Virus record (IMG/VR): IMGVR_UViG_3300042540_000693
Location: 1 to 25,399 of that record
Length of the DNA stretch: 25,399 bases
From: a virus
Reading direction: 5' to 3' (one strand)
Position 1 is the first letter of the stretch. Each line of letters starts with the position of its first letter. This document shows, piece after piece, positions 7,399-15,708 of the stretch. A program made the translations under genes and the position numbers. The notes beneath the pieces were generated by a model. That model ran no database searches. It was not told the origin of the DNA and saw nothing but the letters and a program-made list of their open reading frames with translations.

Positions 7399-9762
7399 TT
7401 AAGCTCCTGTTCCTGATCCGTAGTCGAAGTTACCGAATCCTTTTGTGTTGCGACCATACATCCCCCACTGATTGTCGAAGCCGGTGGTCTTGCCCATTCC
7501 CCCCAACGCGCTGGTAAACATCCCCATCGTGCTGAACGGATTGCCGCCACCACTGGATCCACTGCCTCCGCCCGATCCAGAGCCTCCGCTAATCCCACTG
7601 CTGGCGATGCCACCAAGAGTGCTGCCGATTTGCAAACCAGCCATAGTGTTGCCGCCAGCCGCCGTCCCGATGACTCCCCCGGCAATCGTGGCCCCCATGT
7701 TTACAAGGCTCCCCCACATCGCGTTGTCGCTATTTTTCCCCGATGCCCAGTTGGCTTGATCGACTTCCCAGCCCTTTTGTGCCGCATTTATCTTGGTGCC
7801 CATCGCCGATCCGCGGACTTGCGCCATTGTATTGAAAGCGTTCTCCCGAGCACGGGTGTCACCTTGGTAGACATTTCCAGCCGTATTGATCTGGTTGCCA
7901 GTCATATTTTGGATAAACCCGGCGCTAGTGTTGTAAATATTCCCGGCCGCTTGGACATTTGTGCCGTAGAGCGAACGCCCAGTTCCGACATTGGTATTGT
8001 AAACACCAAGCCGCGCTTGGAAGTCGCGGTCCCAGATGTTCGTCAGATTGTCGGCTTGTCGGCGGGTGCGCTGGGCCAAGTTGTCTTGACCGGCGGCAAA
8101 GCCCAATCGGTTGATATCACTCTCACCCGCAAAAACATCGCGGGCGATGCCGAGATTCTGCGTTGTCCGCGTGTTGATGTTGGCGAGATTCCCTGCCAGC
8201 GCGGTGTTGAGAGTATTGTCGGTGCGCTCTGCACCATAGCGGATCGCGGCCAGGTTGGATCCAAGCATCAGATCTTGGGAGCGGCCCAGATAATCAAAGA
8301 CCCCGCGTGCGTCCTGCCGTCCTTGTAAGAATGCGGCCTGTCGCGTGTCGCCAACTTTGTTGAGTTGATCGAGTTCAGCCCTTTGCCGGTCGGTCAAAGA
8401 CATCCGGCTTTGGTCGGCGTAGTTTAACGCAGCGCGATTTCTTTCCGCCAATTCATTGGCCAGCCCACGCTCGCTCACATCAAAGAAAGTCCGATTCCGA
8501 TCGGTCTCCGCACTGAGAAGATCGGCGGCTTGGTTGCGCCGAAGCGTCTGGTCGTTGGCGAGAAATTGACCCGCATTGGCCCCCGCGTCTCTAGCTACTC
8601 CTTCAACTCTTGTCGCGTAGTTCAATCGACGCTGCGCGTCGTTTAGCTCCGAGCCTTGCTTCATCAGGTCCAAGGAGGTCAGTCCCAGGTCGCGTGCCGA
8701 CAAGCCACGACCCATTTCACTGCCCGCGCCGAAGCCGCCCTGCAAAGCACGCATCGCAGACGAACGAGCGAGATTTGCCTGCACATCGGCCGAGATCCGG
8801 CCACTCATCAGCGCCGCAGCATTTTCGTCGGCAATGGCTGAAAGCTCCAAGGCGCGGGGATCTGCCGTAGCCAGCATATCCATCCGGGTCTGGAGGGCGG
8901 CTTTGGAGATGAAGTCGGCCGCTTGGGTAAACTCCGCTAGGCGTTCCGGTGAAAGACTGAGGGCTTCCTCCAAGCGGCGATTGTAGTCGGAAGTAGAAGT
9001 CCCCGACATCGACAGGAAAGTATCCGCTAGTGATTTCCTTTCGGTGGTATTGCGCTCGATGTTGCTGAGTGAGTCTTTACGAAGCTCGTCGGTCAGCGCC
9101 TTTGTCTCAGAGTCGAAGCGACCCGTGATGTCTTTACTGTCTTTCGCTCTTTGGTCGGCCTCATCTAAAGAGCTTTTTAGGAACCCATCAGCACTCCTCT
9201 GAAATTCGTCAGCTAGTGATTTTGAGTCAGTCCCATATTTGGTAATCGTCGAAAGCTCTTCACCTTTTGTCTTGGCGATGTCGGCTTTGCGTTCCTCCTC
9301 GTATTTATCAAGAACGCTCTGACTGTCAGTGAAGCCGCGTTCAGATTCCGCGGTCGCCCGTGCGTCGTAGGTTTTGACAAGCTCGGCTCCACGTTCTTCA
9401 AAGTTTTTCAGCGCCGTCGAGAATTCCTTGCGGTCGGTCTCATCCAAGAGGGACATCGCCGAGCGGAAGTCTCCGGTGATATCCCCGAGATCCTTGAGGA
9501 GTTCCGTGTTCTCGGTCGCTTGGAACTCGACAAGTCGTTGGTTGAAGTCATCGAGGCGACCGAGTAAAGCCGTCTCTTCAGCATCGAGTTTGGTCGCACC
9601 TTTCTCGACAAGGTCGTCGACTTTTTTGGTGAGCCGATCGCCAAAGTTTGAGATGGCTTTGAGGTATGGGCCTACGTCGGCTTGCTGGTCGCGGACGTAT
9701 TGATCCGCTAGACGGTTGATCTCGGCTTTGGGGTATGCCGGTGCGCTGCTTTTATTACCCAT
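7399..9762 (-). CDS. Internal virion/ejection-type protein with hydrophobic C-terminus
   Basis: 787 aa. Residues about 1-270 are coiled coil, with spaced SLADEF/ALTDEL heptads. The middle (about 270-520) is helical and Ala/Arg-rich. Residues about 520-680 carry Asn-rich repeats (VYNTNVGTG, NIYNTSAGF, GNVYQGDTR). Residues about 685-724 are a long small-residue hydrophobic stretch (GATIAGGVIGTAAGG, IGSTLGGIASSG) that could span a membrane, followed by a Gly/Ser linker and an aromatic tail. Long coiled coil plus late membrane-like segment matches proteins that T7-like phages keep inside the head and eject into the host envelope to form the DNA channel. A strong ribosome-binding site (AAGGTGG) precedes the ATG, and the gene follows the 115-aa gene with a TAATG overlap. 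Confidence 0.75.
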   Translation of the reverse strand: MGNKSSAPAYPKAEINRLADQYVRDQQADVGPYLKAISNFGDRLTKKVDDLVEKGATKLDAEETALLGRLDDFNQRLVEFQATENTELLKDLGDITGDFRSAMSLLDETDRKEFSTALKNFEERGAELVKTYDARATAESERGFTDSQSVLDKYEEERKADIAKTKGEELSTITKYGTDSKSLADEFQRSADGFLKSSLDEADQRAKDSKDITGRFDSETKALTDELRKDSLSNIERNTTERKSLADTFLSMSGTSTSDYNRRLEEALSLSPERLAEFTQAADFISKAALQTRMDMLATADPRALELSAIADENAAALMSGRISADVQANLARSSAMRALQGGFGAGSEMGRGLSARDLGLTSLDLMKQGSELNDAQRRLNYATRVEGVARDAGANAGQFLANDQTLRRNQAADLLSAETDRNRTFFDVSERGLANELAERNRAALNYADQSRMSLTDRQRAELDQLNKVGDTRQAAFLQGRQDARGVFDYLGRSQDLMLGSNLAAIRYGAERTDNTLNTALAGNLANINTRTTQNLGIARDVFAGESDINRLGFAAGQDNLAQRTRRQADNLTNIWDRDFQARLGVYNTNVGTGRSLYGTNVQAAGNIYNTSAGFIQNMTGNQINTAGNVYQGDTRARENAFNTMAQVRGSAMGTKINAAQKGWEVDQANWASGKNSDNAMWGSLVNMGATIAGGVIGTAAGGNTMAGLQIGSTLGGIASSGISGGSGSGGGSGSSGGGNPFSTMGMFTSALGGMGKTTGFDNQWGMYGRNTKGFGNFDYGSGTGA

Positions 9763-10109
9763 TAGAGACCCACCTTCCTAGCTAGAGTTTCCCACTTAAA
9801 AATACGGAGACGGTCTTCGTTGCGACGGTGCCACAACACCCAGCGACGGGGTTTTGTCGCGGCCTGCATGAAGGCTCTGACCGGATTGGTGTGACCACTC
9901 GAAGCGGCCATGTGGACAAACCATGCGTTAGGGTGATTACTCATGTAGACCGTCTCCCCGTCCCAAAGCACTTCCCGTCCGCACACAAAAATCTCCGGAG
10001 AAGAGTAGAGAACTCCCTCTTTCAGACAGTTCACGACAGCTTCCGAAAACGGCTGCTCTGGGATGTATTTCTCGTGCCATTGTTTTGCGATTTGCCATGC
10101 GGGTTGCAC
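9762..10109 (-). CDS. 115-aa protein in the position of T7 gp13
   Basis: GTG start (MQPAWQIAKQWHEKY); no in-frame ATG exists nearby. A compact, Trp-rich protein: EIFVCGREVLWDGETVYMS in the middle, HPNAWFVHMAASSGHTNPV, then RRWVLWHRRNEDRLRIFKW near the C-terminus. The beta-strand pattern with a small helix and the WVLWHRRN.DRLRIF ending recall small acyltransferase-like virion proteins seen in T7-like phages, but no catalytic motif is certain. It lies between the connector-like gene and the internal-virion block, exactly where T7 has internal virion protein A. Its stop overlaps the next ATG (TAATG). Confidence 0.68.
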   Translation of the reverse strand: MQPAWQIAKQWHEKYIPEQPFSEAVVNCLKEGVLYSSPEIFVCGREVLWDGETVYMSNHPNAWFVHMAASSGHTNPVRAFMQAATKPRRWVLWHRRNEDRLRIFKWETLARKVGL

Positions 10110-10117
10110 AGTTATTA
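10105..10117 (-). promoter_or_regulatory. Degenerate late element, copy 7 (TAATAACTGTGCA)
   Basis: Three mismatches to the core, but it keeps TAATAAC and the GCA end at the right spacing. It overlaps the GTG start of the 115-aa gene and the sequence TGATATAAT (an extended -10 match). Position matches T7, which has a promoter before gene 13. Confidence 0.3.
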
Positions 10118-10119
10118 TA

Positions 10120-13100
10120 TCACCGAAACATGAGAACGCGACGGGTGTGGGCGGCTCCGCGGTTCCCTGTGAAGTTCTGTTGGGCGATCTGGCCGGAAAG
10201 CATCTCCTTGGCCTTGTCGATATGCGGGGTGATTTGCTCGCCCCCGAGGAGGATCCCCTTGGTCGCCTCGTAGACCGCTTGGTAGTTGCGGAGATACATT
10301 TTCTCCGAGTCGCTCGTATGCGGCACGAAGCGGCGTTTGGCTAGGATACGAACGACCGGAACCGTCGTCGGTAGGGTAATCCAGTATTTGCGCTTGAGGA
10401 CGTTGTCGGCCGGATCAATCGACTCACCGCGATCGACCGCCCCTTCCCGCCACTTGTCATCGGCCTCCCGGTAGCCCGTGCCGCCCTTGATCCACTCGTT
10501 GAGTCGATCGTGGACCGGCTTGGGATCTCCGTCGAAAGACATGAAAAGAATCGTCTCCACCTCGGCCGGTAGGAAGAACTCGCCCGTGGCGTTCACCGAA
10601 AGGGTATACTCGGCCACTGTGCCGACCCACTTACCGGCCAGCATCAACTGCTCTTCGGCCGCATTGACCATGCGTTTGATCGCCGAGTCCGAGAGCTTGT
10701 AAGCCTCGGGAAGTTCCAGACCGATCCGGCCCCAGTGGTAGCCGAAGGTGTCATTGGCTGAAGCAAGCAACGCTTCACGAGTTGCCCGGCGCGTGCCTTC
10801 GATCTCGGTCATCACATCACGCTCGACCAAGGCGACCGCTTGCTGCTTCAAGGCTGCGGCCACGTCCGACTGCCCCTTCGAAGTGGCGAGGTATGCCTCG
10901 ACGAGCAATTTCTTCTGTTCGTAAGTCGGCGCGGGGACGGTGCCGTTGTATTCCTCACGGCGCTGGACAAAGGCTTGGTGCGTTCCGATTTCCGTCGAGG
11001 CTTGGCCAAGGTAGGTTGTCAGACGCCCCGTCGGGATGGTGACGCCGTCGGGCAGTTCGTTGTGCAAATTGCCTTCATCACCCGCTGCCGCTCGACGCGC
11101 CGCCTCGACCTGGGTCATCAGGTCGCGCTCGATCAACGCTTGCGCTTCGGCTTTGAGGGCCGACGCTGCTTCGATCGCACCAGTTGAGGTCGCGAGATAG
11201 GACTCCACGTATTTTTTCCGCACTTCATAGGTAAAGGGATTGGGTTTGGTTCCACTGGAATAATCCTCACGACGGGCCAAGAAGTCCCAGTGAGTGCCAG
11301 CCTCCGTGGCGGCTTGGCCGAGATAGGTTGTCAGGCGGGAGGTGGAAACTTTCACCCCTTCCGGAAGCTCGTTGTGCAGACGGCCTTCTTCCCCTGCTTC
11401 GCCGCGACGGGTTGCTTCAATCTCAAACATGAGGTCGCGCTCGATCACCGCTTGAGCCTCGGTCTTGAGTGCCGCCGCCACGTCGGGAGCGGCATTGGTC
11501 GCCGCGACATAGGATTCGACCAGCTTCTTGCGGACCTCAAACGGGAAAGGATTCGGCTTGGTGCCGCCGAAGTAATCTTCGCGGCGGGCAAGAAAGTCGT
11601 AATGGGCCGAGGCGTCGAGCGCGGCTTGGGCCAAGTGCTGCGTCAGGCGGGCGGTCGAGATGGCCACGCCATTGGTCAGTTCGTTGTGCAGACGACCCTC
11701 TTCCCCTGCGGCGGCTCGGCGAGCGGCTTCGACTTGCGCCATGAGGTCGCGCTCGATGACGGCCAAGGCTTCCTGCTTTTTCGCTGTGGCCACTTCCACT
11801 GCACCCGTTGCCCCGGCGACATAGCTTTCGACCAAGGACTTGCGGACTTCGTAGGAGAAAGGATTCGGCTTGGTCCCACTGGAGTAATCTTCCCGGCGGG
11901 CCAAGAAATCCCAGTGCGCTCCGGCTTCAGTCGCCGCTTGGGCCAAGTAAGTTGTCATCCGCGCTGTGGAGATTTTCACACCCTCCGGCAATTCGTTGTG
12001 CAGCTTACCCTCTTCCCCTGCTTCCGCACGGCGAGCCGCTTCGACTTGGGCCATGAGGTCGCGCTCGATGACGGCAAACGCCTCCTGCTTGAGGGATGCC
12101 GCCACATCCGGAGCCGCCGTCGCCGTCGCGATGTATGACTCGACTAATTTCTCACGGATCTCAAAAGGGAAAGGGTTCGGCTTGGTGCCGCTGGAATAGT
12201 CCTCACGTCGGGCCAAGAAATCCCAATGCGCTCCGGCATCCGTGGCCGACTGAGTCAGATACTCGTTCATCCGCGAGGTTGGAATCTTCACGCCCTCCGG
12301 CAATTCGTTATGCAGCCGTCCCGCCTCGCCGCCAACCACTCGGCGGGCCGCTTCGATTTCCTGCATCAGGTTGCGCTCGACCAAGGCCAAGGCTTCTTGT
12401 TTCAAAGCCGATGCCGCGTCGACCGCCGCGCTGGTCGTGGCCAAGTAAGACTCAACCAACTTTTTGCGGACTTCGTAGGGGAAAGGACTCGGTGTCGTGC
12501 CGCCCGCATAGTCCTCACGGCGGGAAAGGAAAGAGTAATGGGCCGAGGCTTCGGTCTGGGCCTGAGCGAGATACGTGGTCAGACGTGCCGTCGGGATCTT
12601 TACCCCTTCCGGCAATTCATTGTGAAGCTGACCTTCCGTGCCGCCTGCGGCACGACGCACCGTTTCGACATCATCCATCAAGTCACGCTCGATCAGGGCA
12701 AAGGCTTCCTGCTTGAGCGAAGCGGCGACCTCGGCGGCGGCATTGGCCGTGGCAATGTAGGATTCGACTAGTTTCTTGCGAACTTCGAAGGTGAATGGAT
12801 TTGGTTTGATCCCTGTCGAGTAGTCCTCGCGCCGGGCCAAGAAGTCGTAGTGCAGCGAAGCATCCGAAGCTGCTTGAGAGAGATACTGCGTCATCCGCGC
12901 TGTCGGGATTTTTACCCCGTCCGGAAGCTCATTGTGCAGACGACCTTCCTCACCGGACTGTCCGCGCCGAGTCCGCTCCACGTCGGCCGTCACATTGCGG
13001 TCGATCAATTCCAAGGCTTGTGTCTTGAGCCCCGCACCATCCGCCCCGTTGTCTGCGGCAATGATGGAAAGCGCAAGAAGCCGGACTACTTCGACTGGAA

Positions 13101-13710
13101 GCAGGGAGTCGAATTGCGCGGCATCCGAAGTCAGCGCGGCAAAGGTCAGGCTGGTCTTGGCCTTGTCTTCGCGGCGGCTGACAAAATTGTAGTGATCGAC
13201 CGCCTGCTGGTAAGCCTGGTTGATGTAACTCTTGAGCCGACTTTCTGGGAGCCGATATTGGACGAGCGTCTCCAGACCGATCCGTCCGGTCATACCGCCG
13301 AAGGTGTTCTGCCCGTTTGAGGTGGCCAGTGATTGAAAGGTCGTCCGACGCGCCCGCTCGACTTCATTCATCAAGTTGCGCTCGATGTAGGAATTGGCCT
13401 TGGTCTCCAGCGCGGTGGCCAGTTCCAACTGGTTGTTCTCCTCGCGCCAGAGCGACAAGATCATCGTCTTGGTCGCATCGAGGTTGTCGAGGATGAGGTC
13501 GCCCGTGGTCGGCACGCCGGTCGTGCCACCCGATTGCCAGACGAGCGGCGACTTCTCCAACTCCTCGCGGCGGGAGAGGAAATTGTAGTGATCGATCAAA
13601 CGGCGCTGGGCCTCGTTGATCCGTTGGTCGATGCGCGTCGTATCGGTCACCGCCACGCCATTATCGACGTAGGGTGCCAGCAGATTACGTGCTTCGAGGT
13701 AAGTCGCCAT
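10120..13710 (-). CDS. Giant repeat protein with C-terminal gatekeeper-like domain
   Basis: 1196 aa. Residues 1-1000 are nine copies of one helical module; residues 1001-1196 are a distinct domain. Copies 3-8 (263-886) are each exactly 104 aa with consensus PEGVKIPTARMTTYL, H.DFLARREDY, KPNPFPYEVRKKLVESY and IERDLM.QVEAARR, ending EEGRLHNEL. Copies 1, 2 and 9 are more divergent but keep H..F..RRE and IERN/DVM. The C-terminal domain (PEAYKLSDSAIKRM..., KRRFVPHTSDSEKMYLRNYQ, and KGILLG) is about the length of T7 gp11 and resembles head-tail connector/gatekeeper proteins in its position. I infer a connector whose N-terminal helical unit has been multiplied into a long array, perhaps a ruler, ring or appendage. 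No family hit can be made by eye. The stop TGA overlaps an extended -10-like sequence. Confidence 0.82.
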   Translation of the reverse strand: MATYLEARNLLAPYVDNGVAVTDTTRIDQRINEAQRRLIDHYNFLSRREELEKSPLVWQSGGTTGVPTTGDLILDNLDATKTMILSLWREENNQLELATALETKANSYIERNLMNEVERARRTTFQSLATSNGQNTFGGMTGRIGLETLVQYRLPESRLKSYINQAYQQAVDHYNFVSRREDKAKTSLTFAALTSDAAQFDSLLPVEVVRLLALSIIAADNGADGAGLKTQALELIDRNVTADVERTRRGQSGEEGRLHNELPDGVKIPTARMTQYLSQAASDASLHYDFLARREDYSTGIKPNPFTFEVRKKLVESYIATANAAAEVAASLKQEAFALIERDLMDDVETVRRAAGGTEGQLHNELPEGVKIPTARLTTYLAQAQTEASAHYSFLSRREDYAGGTTPSPFPYEVRKKLVESYLATTSAAVDAASALKQEALALVERNLMQEIEAARRVVGGEAGRLHNELPEGVKIPTSRMNEYLTQSATDAGAHWDFLARREDYSSGTKPNPFPFEIREKLVESYIATATAAPDVAASLKQEAFAVIERDLMAQVEAARRAEAGEEGKLHNELPEGVKISTARMTTYLAQAATEAGAHWDFLARREDYSSGTKPNPFSYEVRKSLVESYVAGATGAVEVATAKKQEALAVIERDLMAQVEAARRAAAGEEGRLHNELTNGVAISTARLTQHLAQAALDASAHYDFLARREDYFGGTKPNPFPFEVRKKLVESYVAATNAAPDVAAALKTEAQAVIERDLMFEIEATRRGEAGEEGRLHNELPEGVKVSTSRLTTYLGQAATEAGTHWDFLARREDYSSGTKPNPFTYEVRKKYVESYLATSTGAIEAASALKAEAQALIERDLMTQVEAARRAAAGDEGNLHNELPDGVTIPTGRLTTYLGQASTEIGTHQAFVQRREEYNGTVPAPTYEQKKLLVEAYLATSKGQSDVAAALKQQAVALVERDVMTEIEGTRRATREALLASANDTFGYHWGRIGLELPEAYKLSDSAIKRMVNAAEEQLMLAGKWVGTVAEYTLSVNATGEFFLPAEVETILFMSFDGDPKPVHDRLNEWIKGGTGYREADDKWREGAVDRGESIDPADNVLKRKYWITLPTTVPVVRILAKRRFVPHTSDSEKMYLRNYQAVYEATKGILLGGEQITPHIDKAKEMLSGQIAQQNFTGNRGAAHTRRVLMFR
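11053..12924 (-). repeat. Six tandem 312-nt repeats in the 1196-aa gene
   Basis: Units run 12924-12613, 12612-12301, 12300-11989, 11988-11677, 11676-11365 and 11364-11053, each exactly 312 nt and in frame (104 codons). Blocks such as the codons for MAQVEAARR and LARREDY are nearly identical between copies while other codons have drifted, so the array is not a sequencing duplication. Three divergent units of the same family flank it: two at 13710-12925 and one at 11052-10711. Confidence 0.92.
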
Positions 13711-14133
13711 TTATTGCAGTCGGATCCAATTCGTCCCGTCGATCTTTTGCCACGCAAAGGATTGACCAGCCGTCGTTCCAGCCGGCAAAGCCGCACCCAG
13801 CACGGTATTGCCGTTCAGCGTGACGGTCAGGGTCGTGACAATGCTGCGTGTGAAAAACCGGAGAATCTGTCCGACCACACTATTGTTCGTGCTCGGGAAG
13901 GTGAATGTGAAAGTCGCGTAGGTCGTCGTGTTGTTGAGCACCACAGTCTCATCAATCCCGCTCGACCCTGCACTCAGCGTGCCACCCGCTGCGGGCGGCG
14001 CGGGAAGAGTAACAATGGCACGATTCTTCTTGGCTTCAGGTGCCGTGAGGTAGGACGCAAAGGTATCGAGCAACGACTGCGGGTCGTTGGGATACTTGGT
14101 TCCGGTGGGGAGTGTTCCTGGGATTAGTGCCAT
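13711..14133 (-). CDS. Short fibre/structural protein (140 aa)
   Basis: I choose MALIPGTLPTGTKY at 14133, 5 nt after the previous stop, over an ATG at 14160 that would overlap it. The first 45 residues (PNDPQSLLDTFASYLTAPEAKKNR) are helical; the rest is a Thr/Ala/Val-rich beta region (TVVLNNTTTYATFTFTFP, GTTAGQSFAWQKIDGTNWIRLQ). The ending GQSFAWQKIDGTNW.. resembles tips of phage fibre and appendage proteins. Its stop touches the ATG of the giant repeat gene (TAAATG), so it is coupled to it. Probably a tail appendage subunit, with no certain family. Confidence 0.65.
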   Translation of the reverse strand: MALIPGTLPTGTKYPNDPQSLLDTFASYLTAPEAKKNRAIVTLPAPPAAGGTLSAGSSGIDETVVLNNTTTYATFTFTFPSTNNSVVGQILRFFTRSIVTTLTVTLNGNTVLGAALPAGTTAGQSFAWQKIDGTNWIRLQ

Positions 14134-14138
14134 AATTG

Positions 14139-14585
14139 TTAGGTAATGACCGGATACCAAGTGATTGTAATGTTCTCAAAAGCGGCTACCCCCGAAATTG
14201 GAGTAACCTCGTAATAAATGTCTTTTGGTATAGGAATCATTCCTGAACCTGCGCGTTTGGTGTTGTTGTTGATGTCGTCTCCCGAATGCCAGACCCACGT
14301 ATCAGGGTTGCTTGTCGTGCCCACGGAGATCTGTATACCGTTGATAAAATTACCCGACACAATAACGCACAAATATCCATCGTCTGCCGCTTGATAGACG
14401 GTGTTGTATGCTCTCGCGACTCCAGCCGCATAGTTTGGAAAAGTAACTTTAGGGGCCAGCTTCGCAGCGGTGACTGCATCGTTAGCAAGCTGCGCGGTTC
14501 CAATGCCAAGTGCCTTAGTGGCCGAAGTCGTCTGCGTCGTGGCGTCGTCGAACGTGATGCCGGAGGATGTGATGGAGGTTGGCAT
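14139..14585 (-). CDS. Short fibre-type protein (148 aa)
   Basis: I choose the ATG at 14585 (MPTSITSSGITF), 2 nt after the previous stop; an upstream ATG at 14603 would overlap the collar gene and lose the usual MP(I/T)-type start of its neighbours. The N-terminal half is a standard fibre module (ITFDDATTQTTSATKALG, then TAQLANDAVTAAKLAPKV). The C-terminal half (about 60-148) is beta-rich with a GTTSNPDTWVWHSGDDINN segment and many aromatics, probably a small tip domain. It is likely another interchangeable fibre component. No precise receptor or family is recognised for the tip. Confidence 0.72.
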   Translation of the reverse strand: MPTSITSSGITFDDATTQTTSATKALGIGTAQLANDAVTAAKLAPKVTFPNYAAGVARAYNTVYQAADDGYLCVIVSGNFINGIQISVGTTSNPDTWVWHSGDDINNNTKRAGSGMIPIPKDIYYEVTPISGVAAFENITITWYPVIT

Positions 14586-14587
14586 GG

Positions 14588-15118
14588 TTAGAATTTGATG
14601 CAATACAGCATGGCGATGTTCTTCGGGCGGGTTTCGGTGCCGCCGGTGGCCAGTGCCGCGCCTGTTGCCGTAGGCCCATATCGGACTGGGCCAAATTGCG
14701 TTCCTGTAGTTCCAAAGTTGCCCGTGCTTGAAAAATTATTGATATCATGTGCATGGCTTTTCAATTCGTCGGCCTGCTTTGCACCAAACGTCCCCGCCGC
14801 CGTGCCGTCGCCGTTGGTTCCGCTGCCTCGCACGAAGTAGCCGCGCAGGTCGGGCACATTGAAAGTCGTGCTACCGTTGCCAACTCCGTGGGTCGTTCCG
14901 ACAGCAGCAAAGAGCCTTGCATAGGTGGAACGAGAAACTGCGGTGCCATCTGCCGCCAGCCATCCTGTCGGTGCGCTGTTCATGGCGAATGCCATCACCG
15001 CACCAGCAGGGACGCCTCCGGTGGTAATACCCGTCGCGTCCAAGGTCGCCGCGGTCGTCCCGTTGACCTTGATGTAGCCTTGGGCGAGTGTTGGATCTGC
15101 TTCTAATGAGATGGCCAT
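14588..15118 (-). CDS. Phage tail-collar domain protein
   Basis: 176 aa. After a fibre-like start (MAISLEADPTLAQGYIKVNG) it has the collar-domain signature: PTGWLAADGTAVSRSTYARL, then TTFNVPDLRGYFVRG, a QADELKSHAHDI segment and the end ETRPKNIAMLYCIKF. The two His of SHAH and nearby residues bind a metal in the T4 short-tail-fibre relative. Collar domains form the tips of phage fibres and bind host surface. The gene follows the 191-aa fibre gene by 9 nt and ends 2 nt before the next start. The family call is secure. Confidence 0.88.
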   Translation of the reverse strand: MAISLEADPTLAQGYIKVNGTTAATLDATGITTGGVPAGAVMAFAMNSAPTGWLAADGTAVSRSTYARLFAAVGTTHGVGNGSTTFNVPDLRGYFVRGSGTNGDGTAAGTFGAKQADELKSHAHDINNFSSTGNFGTTGTQFGPVRYGPTATGAALATGGTETRPKNIAMLYCIKF

Positions 15119-15127
15119 AGTAGATGG

Positions 15128-15703
15128 TTAGCTGTCTTTGATTTCGGTCAGCGTCAGCACAGCAGATGCTTGTCCGCCGTAGCGGCGTGTTCCGCCGTTG
15201 CTGTTGTATGCAAAATTTACGGTTCCAACACTTGGGCCAACACGGACAGAATAAGTTATCGCTGAACCGCTGGCCGGAGAATCTAGGTGCTGAATGAAGA
15301 CCGGCGTAAAGGCATTGGCTACTGAGTGAGTTGTGGCCATTACGTTGATTGCGGTAGATCCACGGAACAAAACGTGGCTTGCTGCAAAGCCAGTGTTTGG
15401 CGATGCGCAGAACCCGCTGAACTGAACAAGTATTTTGTTGGTGCTGCTATTCGGCGTGATCGTTGCCGTCAGCAATTCCCAGCCTTCTGTGCTTTGCGGA
15501 ATGGTGTCGTCAGAAGGAATAGGTGCGCTGATACTCAATACGGTCGCCACTGTAGACGAGACAACCTGAACAACGGCACCATCGGCAACCTTAGAATTAA
15601 CAACAGCACCATCGGCGATCTCACTTGTAGTCACACACCCATCCGGCAATCCCCCTGCGGTGATTCCGGCGACTGTTCCTGTTCCGTTGATGGTGATCGG
15701 CAT
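15128..15703 (-). CDS. Short fibre/appendage protein (191 aa)
   Basis: The N-terminus (MPITINGTGTVAGITAGGLPDG) and the following CVTTSEIADGAVVNSKVADGAV are standard phage-fibre modules, where short DGAV/SKVADGAV units form the shaft. The C-terminal part (about 60-191) is beta-rich and looks like a small globular receptor-binding or decorating domain (GWELLTATITPNSSTNKILV ... GGTRRYGGQASAVLTLTEI). The ATG comes 5 nt after the stop of the main fibre gene. It is probably a separate fibre tip, a short side fibre or a fibre-capping subunit. Partner choice cannot be seen. Confidence 0.72.
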   Translation of the reverse strand: MPITINGTGTVAGITAGGLPDGCVTTSEIADGAVVNSKVADGAVVQVVSSTVATVLSISAPIPSDDTIPQSTEGWELLTATITPNSSTNKILVQFSGFCASPNTGFAASHVLFRGSTAINVMATTHSVANAFTPVFIQHLDSPASGSAITYSVRVGPSVGTVNFAYNSNGGTRRYGGQASAVLTLTEIKDS

Positions 15704-15708
15704 AATTC

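Noticed and set aside
10711-13710. Could the regular repeats be a CRISPR array?
   Set aside because: Units are 312 nt, in frame and protein-coding throughout; there are no short identical repeats with unique spacers.
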